NCBI GenBank assembly: GCA_021797955.1
Contig: JAJZYV010000036.1
Coordinates: 1 to 9,917, forward strand
Direction of reading: 5' to 3'
Source: Thermoplasmata archaeon
GTDB lineage: Archaea; Thermoplasmatota; Thermoplasmata; Thermoplasmatales; Thermoplasmataceae
DNA: 9,917 bases
Part shown: positions 6,401-9,917 of the stretch, one piece after another
Numbering within the stretch: the first letter of the stretch is position 1
Layout: every line of letters starts with the position of its first letter
The notes under the pieces: model-generated
What the model was told of the DNA's origin: nothing
The model's input: the letters and a program-made list of their open reading frames with translations, nothing else
The model's database searches: none
Made by a program: the position numbers and the translations under genes

Positions 6401-7320
6401 CGGAGCCGGCAAAATGGAAAGTTGAACTTGTTAATCAGGTCACTTCTGAAATAGAACAGAGCCCCGTGTCCGCAATAGTAAGTATTAAGGGCATTAGAAA
6501 TAAACAGCTTCAGCAGATAAGGAGATCACTTAAGGGAAAAGCGAGATTAAGAGTGATGAGGGGAACTCTTGTTGAGAAATCACTTGAAAATGTGAAAAAA
6601 GATCACATAGGTGACTTGAAGGAGTTTGTTTCAGGACAAATAGCATTAGTAACAACGGATATGACACCCCAGAAACTATATTCATCTTTGGAGGGTTCAA
6701 AACAAAAGGCAGCTGCCAGAGGAGGAGAAGTTGCCACTGAAGACATAGTTATAGAAGCCAAGGAGACGCAGTTCCCGCCAGGACCTATGATCAGCGAGTT
6801 TCAGAAGGTTGGTTTGCAGACAGCCATAGAAAAGGGTAAAATAGTAATAAAGAAAGAAGCCTTGTTTGTAAAAAAGGGAGAGAAAATCTCAAAGGAAAAG
6901 GCTAAAATTCTGGAAAAGCTTGAAATTCATCCCATTACAGTTGGGCTAGATGTTGTATCAGCATATTATGATGGTCTGATATTCAAGTCGGATGTACTTT
7001 CAATCACACCGGAATTTGTCATGGGAGAAATTGCACTTGCATTCTCCAGAGCAAAGGTACTTGCAGGATCGGTAATGTTTATTACCAAAGAAATTGTTCC
7101 TGAACTTATAATAAAAGGCAGACTGCAAGCAGAAAGCCTCGCAATTGAAACAAAGTTCCTTGATGAAAAGGAGAGGGAAAACCTCATAATTAATTCAAGA
7201 GCAGTTGTGCAGAAACATGAAACCAAAGAAAATGCACATAAGGAAGAAGTGAAGGAAGAGAAGAACGAAGAAAAAGAAGCAGAAGACGCCACAGAAGGAT
7301 TTGGCGCACTATTTGGGTAA
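6397..7320 (+). CDS. rpl10: Acidic ribosomal protein P0 / L10 (uL10), TTG start
   Basis: This 307-residue protein is archaeal P0, the base of the ribosomal stalk that anchors P1 (L12) dimers and recruits elongation factors. The N-terminal rRNA-binding domain includes RRSLKGKARLRVMRGTLVEK and the insertion domain has FPPGPMISEF. Helical P1-binding segments follow (MGEIALAFSRAKVLAGSVMF), then a Glu/Lys-rich linker from about residue 268 and the factor-binding tail EGFGALFG. The start is TTG at 6397 because the next in-frame ATG would remove about 50 conserved residues. GGTGAT lies six bases upstream of the TTG, and the TTGA overlap couples it to rpl1. Confidence 0.97.
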   Translation: MTEPAKWKVELVNQVTSEIEQSPVSAIVSIKGIRNKQLQQIRRSLKGKARLRVMRGTLVEKSLENVKKDHIGDLKEFVSGQIALVTTDMTPQKLYSSLEGSKQKAAARGGEVATEDIVIEAKETQFPPGPMISEFQKVGLQTAIEKGKIVIKKEALFVKKGEKISKEKAKILEKLEIHPITVGLDVVSAYYDGLIFKSDVLSITPEFVMGEIALAFSRAKVLAGSVMFITKEIVPELIIKGRLQAESLAIETKFLDEKERENLIINSRAVVQKHETKENAHKEEVKEEKNEEKEAEDATEGFGALFG

Positions 7321-7326
7321 AGGAGG
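7321..7326 (+). promoter_or_regulatory. Strong Shine-Dalgarno sequence of rpl12
   Basis: AGGAGG eight bases before the rpl12 ATG closely matches the archaeal anti-Shine-Dalgarno sequence. It is the best site in the operon, which fits the need to make several P1 copies per P0. Confidence 0.7.
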
Positions 7327-7334
7327 AAAAAGAA

Positions 7335-7646
7335 ATGGAATATGTATACGGAGCACTGTTGATACATTCAGCAGGAAAAGAGATAGACGAAGCGAACCTT
7401 AGGAAAGTGATGGAAGAAGCAGGAGTTAAAGCCGACGACGCCAGACTAAAAGCTCTGGTGTCGAGCCTCAAGGAGGTTAACATCGAGGATGTCATAAAGA
7501 ACGCCTCAACTCAGCAGTTTGCTGCGGCACCTGTACAGGGTCATCACGAAGAAAAGGCAGCTGAAAAGAAAGAAGAGAAGAAGGATGAAAAGCCAGAAGT
7601 CTCAGAAGAAGATGCAATGGCTGGACTCAGCTCACTATTCGGATGA
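7335..7646 (+). CDS. rpl12: Ribosomal protein P1 / L12 (archaeal stalk protein)
   Basis: This 103-residue protein is archaeal P1, several copies of which bind P0 as dimers to form the stalk. The N-terminal dimerisation domain starts MEYVYGALLIHSAGKEIDE, followed by VKADDARLKALVSSLKEVN. A short Ala-rich hinge leads to a Lys/Glu-rich stretch (about 70-90) and the conserved tail EEDAMAGLSSLFG, which matches the P0 tail and contacts elongation factors. It lies 14 bp after rpl10 and is followed after 8 bp by a small membrane-protein gene. Confidence 0.98.
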   Translation: MEYVYGALLIHSAGKEIDEANLRKVMEEAGVKADDARLKALVSSLKEVNIEDVIKNASTQQFAAAPVQGHHEEKAAEKKEEKKDEKPEVSEEDAMAGLSSLFG

Positions 7647-7654
7647 AGATATAG

Positions 7655-7837
7655 ATGGTAATGAGAGAATTTTTGACAGGACTTGTTAAATATCTATTGC
7701 CTGTCCTAATTCTAATTATTTCTATATTTGTATATCCAAACTTTCTATGGCTGATTATTGGTCTCGTCTGGATCATGATTGATCTGTTTCTTGTTATTAT
7801 GACAATGAAGGGCGACGACAAAAGCACAATCGGCTAA
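7655..7837 (+). CDS. Small two-helix membrane protein of unknown function
   Basis: This 60-residue protein consists almost entirely of two hydrophobic segments (about 10-28 and 31-50) joined by the short turn YPNF. It ends in a charged tail (MKGDDKSTIG). No enzyme motif is visible. It starts 8 bp after rpl12 on the same strand, so it is probably the last cistron of the stalk operon, although no clear Shine-Dalgarno sequence precedes it. An ATG at 7661 is an alternative start. The length, hydrophobic pattern and closeness to rpl12 suggest a real gene, but I do not recognise the family. Confidence 0.6.
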   Translation: MVMREFLTGLVKYLLPVLILIISIFVYPNFLWLIIGLVWIMIDLFLVIMTMKGDDKSTIG

Positions 7838-7850
7838 TTTTTATATTTTA
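7836..7850 (+). terminator. T-rich terminator of the ribosomal stalk operon
   Basis: The bases overlapping and following the stop codon of the small membrane-protein gene read TAATTTTTATATTTT. Archaeal RNA polymerase commonly terminates on such T-rich tracts without a strong hairpin. No further plus-strand gene follows, so the operon is expected to end here. Confidence 0.5.
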
Positions 7851-8015
7851 AATCCACTATGTTAAGCCTTAACTCAAACGTTTTTACGTAATATGTCAAG
7901 ATTAATTTTAAGATCTATTACCAGATCTTTCGCCTTTTTTGTTATTTCACTCATGATTGATGTGCCCCACTTAATATTGGACGCATTTAAATCTGTCTAT
8001 CGGCAGTTTCAGTAA
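7851..8015. other. Spacer between the ribosomal operon and the IS island
   Basis: Apart from the minus-strand gene tail, this spacer holds short dyads only: GTTAAG-C-CTTAAC at 7861-7873 and AAGATCT...AGATCTT at 7910-7929. CTGTCTATCGGCAGTTTCAG at 7994-8013 could be the terminal inverted repeat of the neighbouring IS fragment, but no partner copy is visible. No RNA gene was recognised. Confidence 0.4.
7874..7996 (-). pseudogene. C-terminal remnant of an unidentified gene
   Basis: The minus strand is open for 40 codons before a TGA at 7874-7876; an in-frame TAG sits just upstream at 7997-7999. The peptide includes NIKWGTSIMSEITKKAKDLV and then IDLKINLDILRKNV. It has a normal, protein-like composition with an amphipathic helical pattern rather than random composition. 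It stops where the downstream flank of the neighbouring transposase fragment begins, so it looks like a gene tail cut off by an insertion element. A 26-codon ORF starting at an internal ATG (7954) is the alternative reading. I do not recognise the family. Confidence 0.4.
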
Positions 8016-8423
8016 CTATGTTTGAAGGGACATGATATCAAAGGGTTTTATGAGTTTCTGGATCTCCTGGGAAACCGCTGTCCACCGGTATATTTGCCTG
8101 CCCTTCCTGACCAGCACGACCTCACTTATCCCGGACAATTTATCCACAAGATCCTCATAGCTCATCCTCATGTTATGGAAATCGATCTTCCACATAACTG
8201 CCGCCATGATCTCATATGCGATGAAATTCACAACAGAGAGATACGCCTCCACCCTTCCCGGAAGCTGGTATCTTACGGGAGAAAGAGATGCATCCCCCTT
8301 CAGGTGCCTGTGATCTTGTATATTCTTTTTAGCCAGTTCTGATTCCATGAACTGGTCAGGGATACGCGTTCTTGATCTTGAGGATAAATCCTCGTGGCGC
8401 AGCATGCGTCTCCCTTCTTTCAT
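8016..8423 (-). pseudogene. 3' fragment of an IS4/IS1634-like DDE transposase gene
   Basis: This 135-codon ORF matches the end of IS4/IS1634-type transposases. It has HLKGDASLSPVRYQLPGRVE, the hydrophobic helix EAYLSVVNFIAYEIMAAVMW, and the closing pattern SYEDLVDKLSGISEVVL...RQIYRWTAVSQEIQKLI. The catalytic DDE core expected upstream is absent, and a TAA directly precedes the nominal ATG, so the copy is truncated. The first 20-25 codons do not look like transposase and may belong to the adjacent IS110 leader read backwards; a junction near 8345-8375 is likely. The G+C is visibly higher than in neighbouring genes, which fits a mobile origin. The exact IS family is uncertain. Confidence 0.65.
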
Positions 8424-8518
8424 TTAGTACCCGGATGGGATGTTGCAGAATATCTGCGGATAAGAGACAAGTCTGTGGTGAATGGAAGAGATTGGGAGGG
8501 AAACTGATTGGTGATGAA
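8376..8518 (+). ncRNA. Possible vestigial bridge-RNA leader of an IS110 element
   Basis: The region just before the IS110-type start codon has two hairpins: GAGGA-TAAA-TCCTC (within 8380-8393) and GCAGA-ATA-TCTGC (8445-8457, extendable by two G-T pairs). In IS110-group elements the left non-coding end, upstream of the transposase gene, encodes a bridge RNA that pairs with target and donor DNA. Position and structure fit that role, but I cannot identify guide loops and the left boundary is unknown. This is a tentative call. Confidence 0.25.
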
Positions 8519-8692
8519 ATGAAGGTATATGTGGGAATAGATATGGCCAAGGATAAATTCGATTATTGCGCAATGGATGATACCCTCAATATTTTATGCA
8601 GGGGAAGCAATAGGGAGAATAAAAATGAAATATTCAAGGAACTATCTGTGAAATGTTTTTCGCATAATAGGACAAACATGAAAATTAATTAA
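8519..8692 (+). pseudogene. N-terminal fragment of an IS110-family transposase
   Basis: The ORF opens MKVYVGIDMAKDKFDYCAMD, the typical start of IS110-family recombinases (VGIDVAKxKFD). Asp7 is the first acidic residue of their RuvC-like DEDD site. Similarity appears to stop after about 44 codons (near KELSVK), after which 13 unrelated codons lead to a stop. The remaining ~300 residues, including the Tnp_20 serine domain, are missing. The IS3-type element begins at this point, so the gene was probably split by that insertion, and its remainder may lie beyond the window. GGTGAT a few bases before the ATG would be the ribosome-binding site. Confidence 0.7.
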
Positions 8693-8715
8693 GACACACA
8701 TCTCATGTTCAAAAT

Positions 8716-8916
8716 ATGACAGAAATAAGAAGAGCATACAAATCAGAAGAAAAAATGAAAATAGTAATGGAAGGGTTAAGCGGAACAATACAGATATCAG
8801 ATCTATGCAAGAAGTATGGAATAGGCACTTCTAGATTTTATAAATGGAAGGAAAAGCTTCTGAAGAATGCCGGAAGCGTCTTTGATGATAGGGGAAGGAA
8901 GAGTACTGCAGACTAG
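8716..8916 (+). CDS. IS3 orfA, helix-turn-helix part, ended by an in-frame TAG
   Basis: This 66-residue product is the DNA-binding half of an IS3-type OrfA. RAYKSEEKMKIVMEG leads into a helix-turn-helix (ISDLCKKYGIGTSRFYKWKEK, about residues 27-47) that recognises the element's ends. Normal OrfA proteins are about 100 residues and continue into a leucine zipper. Here a TAG at 8914-8916 intervenes, yet the same frame stays open for another 38 codons that encode such a zipper. A single CAG-to-TAG or similar change is the simplest explanation. The gene is therefore either a damaged copy or requires readthrough. Confidence 0.75.
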   Translation: MTEIRRAYKSEEKMKIVMEGLSGTIQISDLCKKYGIGTSRFYKWKEKLLKNAGSVFDDRGRKSTAD

Positions 8917-8919
8917 AGA

Positions 8920-9033
8920 ATGATTGATGAACAGAAGAAAGAGAATCAGAGACTCAAGGAAACAATTGCAGAGATAATAACAGAAAATCTTGAATTAAAA
9001 AAAAAGATTGGAAACTACGGGAGAAAGACATGA
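8920..9033 (+). pseudogene. IS3 orfA, leucine-zipper part after the TAG
   Basis: This continues the orfA frame after the amber codon: one codon, then an ATG and 36 further codons to TGA. It encodes EQKKENQRLKETIAEIITEN followed by LELKKKIG, a heptad-patterned coiled coil that in IS3 OrfA proteins drives multimerisation. It could be translated by reinitiation at the ATG at 8920, six bases after the TAG begins. The slippery sequence lies inside it, and its stop overlaps the orfB ATG (ATGA at 9030-9033). Confidence 0.6.
8997..9006 (+). promoter_or_regulatory. Programmed -1 frameshift site of the IS3 element
   Basis: Nine A residues followed by G contain the heptamer A_AAA_AAG (9000-9006) in exact phase with the orfA codons. 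A -1 slip here enters the orfB frame, which is open from this point with no stop. This is the known IS3-family mechanism for making the OrfAB transposase. The upstream TAG would block it unless bypassed. Confidence 0.65.
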
Positions 9034-9917
9034 GGTCCTTATTTATTGACATCAAGCTAACAGTAGAAAAGACAAAGGAAAGATCAGGATTCACTCTTTC
9101 TGCAATATTAAAGAAACTTGAAATTCAGAGATCATGGTATTACCGGCAGCTTGAACCTGAACCTGTTTTGGATCGAAGATTCAATGCGTTTTCCATAACA
9201 GCTGAAGAATGGATTGTTGTCAATTCCAAGCATAATAATCCAAGGATGAATCACAGGGAAATGGCATATTCAATGATGGATGAGGATATAGCATATCTGT
9301 CACCATCATCAGTATATAAAATACTCAAAGATCACAATCTCATAATATCATGGAAGAGCAGTATATGGAATTCAAAGAGACCTGATAAACCATTGATACC
9401 TGATGAAATCTGGCAAACAGATATTATGTATGTGAAGGTACTGAAAAGATTCTATTATCTTCTCATATTCATTGATGTCTATTCCAGATATATCGTGCAT
9501 CATAAACTCATGATTTCAATGGATGGTGATTCTGTCAGTATGGAAGCTCAGAAAGGAATAGAGAAGTTAAGGAAAGATTCTCTGGAAGAACCCATAATAC
9601 AATCTGATAACGGATCAGCATTCATATCCATGGAATTCAAGATAGTCCTGAAGGTAAACAACCTGACACATAAACGGATAAGGCCACATACTCCAAAGGA
9701 TAATGCAATTGTAGAACGAGTTAATAAAACGGTAAGGGAAGAGATTGAAACAGTATTAATAACCGATTATGAGGAAGCGGTGGAATCAATAGATCAAACA
9801 ATTGAATGGTATAATAACACCAGGAGGCATTCTTCCCTTAACTATTTACCACCAAAAGAATACTATAGGGGAGAACCTGACGTTCTCCTTGCAGTAAGGG
9901 AAGCTAAATTAGAAATG
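9030..9917 (+). CDS. IS3 orfB, DDE transposase (3' end outside window)
   Basis: 296 codons are visible with no stop before the window ends. An N-terminal HTH_21-like helical region (LSAILKKLEIQRSWYYRQL) precedes the integrase core. The catalytic triad is complete: Asp131 in WQTDIMYV, Asp193 in QSDNGSAF and Glu229 in DNAIVERVN, with exactly 35 residues between the second Asp and the Glu, the classical DD(35)E of IS3. The C-terminal WYNNTRRHSSLNYLPPKEYY motif is also typical, so only a few codons are probably missing. OrfB is normally made as an OrfAB fusion through the upstream slippery site; ATG at 9030 is the alternative start, coupled to the orfA stop. The catalytic core itself looks intact. 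Confidence 0.9.
   Translation, partial: MRSLFIDIKLTVEKTKERSGFTLSAILKKLEIQRSWYYRQLEPEPVLDRRFNAFSITAEEWIVVNSKHNNPRMNHREMAYSMMDEDIAYLSPSSVYKILKDHNLIISWKSSIWNSKRPDKPLIPDEIWQTDIMYVKVLKRFYYLLIFIDVYSRYIVHHKLMISMDGDSVSMEAQKGIEKLRKDSLEEPIIQSDNGSAFISMEFKIVLKVNNLTHKRIRPHTPKDNAIVERVNKTVREEIETVLITDYEEAVESIDQTIEWYNNTRRHSSLNYLPPKEYYRGEPDVLLAVREAKLEM

Larger units (their letters stand above)
8654..9917 (+). mobile_element. IS3-family insertion sequence (right end outside window)
   Basis: An orfA with a helix-turn-helix, an A-rich slippery site and an orfB with a DD(35)E integrase domain form the standard IS3 layout. The left end is placed near 8645-8656, where the IS110 reading frame loses similarity; TGTTTTTCG at 8654 is a plausible first base run but is not proven. 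ATGTTT (8653-8658) and AAACAT (8674-8679) form a short inverted pair near that end. The right terminal repeat and the target duplication would lie beyond 9917. Confidence 0.75.

Noticed and set aside
6966..7495. Long Ser-rich minus-strand frames opposite rpl10/rpl12
   Set aside because: The Ser/Phe-rich composition is the expected antisense of Lys/Glu-rich coding sequence; the ribosomal genes are certain.
7910..7940. Perfect 7-bp inverted repeat AAGATCT/AGATCTT followed by TCGCCTTTTTT, resembling an intrinsic terminator
   Set aside because: On the opposite strand it lies inside the protein-like gene tail and results from two similar Asp-Leu codon pairs; the T-run comes from Lys codons. A T-rich terminator already ends the ribosomal operon at 7836-7850.
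8022..8342. Plus-strand 106-codon frame
   Set aside because: It is opposite the transposase fragment, whose closing motifs are recognisable; the plus-strand translation shows no family pattern.
8356..8550. Minus-strand 64-codon frame
   Set aside because: It covers the IS110 leader and start codon on the wrong strand, with no recognisable motif.
7838..9917. Defence system, toxin-antitoxin pair or CRISPR array in the accessory region
   Set aside because: No regularly spaced repeats, nuclease or toxin motifs were found; the recognisable coding content is transposases and one unidentified gene tail.

Overview
The window looks like chromosomal DNA of an archaeon of the Thermoplasmatales type (Ferroplasma/Thermoplasma/Cuniculiplasma-like). 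The evidence is an archaeal L11-L1-L10-L12 ribosomal gene order with the archaeal P0/P1 acidic tails, archaeal mevalonate-pathway genes, a DUF373 membrane protein, an archaeal MptE-type pterin kinase, archaeal Shine-Dalgarno motifs (GGTGA, AGGAGG) next to apparently leaderless genes, and moderate to low G+C. The exact genus is an inference.

Layout. (1) 1-2236, minus strand: HMG-CoA synthase, an overlapping thiolase, then the first codons of a third gene at the window edge that is probably the DUF35 scaffold. Together these form the archaeal acetoacetyl-CoA thiolase/HMG-CoA synthase block that starts the mevalonate route to membrane lipids. The thiolase has Thr at the nucleophile position and Phe in place of the GHP histidine. 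(2) 2237-2403: a divergent regulatory region with a 16-bp imperfect palindrome. (3) 2404-4429, plus strand: a small winged-helix protein, a DUF373 six-helix membrane protein, and an MptE-like hydroxymethylpterin diphosphokinase overlapping it by 4 bp. (4) 4424-5089, minus strand: a ComB-like phosphatase whose 3' end overlaps mptE by 6 bp. (5) 5147-7837, plus strand: rpl11, a 129-bp spacer with its own likely promoter and hairpins, then rpl1-rpl10-rpl12 and a small two-helix membrane protein that ends the operon.

(6) 7838-9917 is a decayed insertion-sequence island. It holds the 40-codon tail of an unidentified gene on the minus strand, the 3' part of an IS4/IS1634-like transposase gene, the first ~44 codons of an IS110-family transposase with its upstream leader, and an IS3-family element that appears to interrupt the IS110 gene. 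The IS3 element has orfA with an in-frame TAG, a canonical A_AAA_AAG frameshift site, and orfB with an intact DD(35)E triad running off the window end.

No tRNA, rRNA, CRISPR array or replication origin was seen. I see no clear new multigene system. The best leads are the thiolase lacking catalytic residues, the rpl11-rpl1 spacer, and the structured leader of the IS110 remnant.
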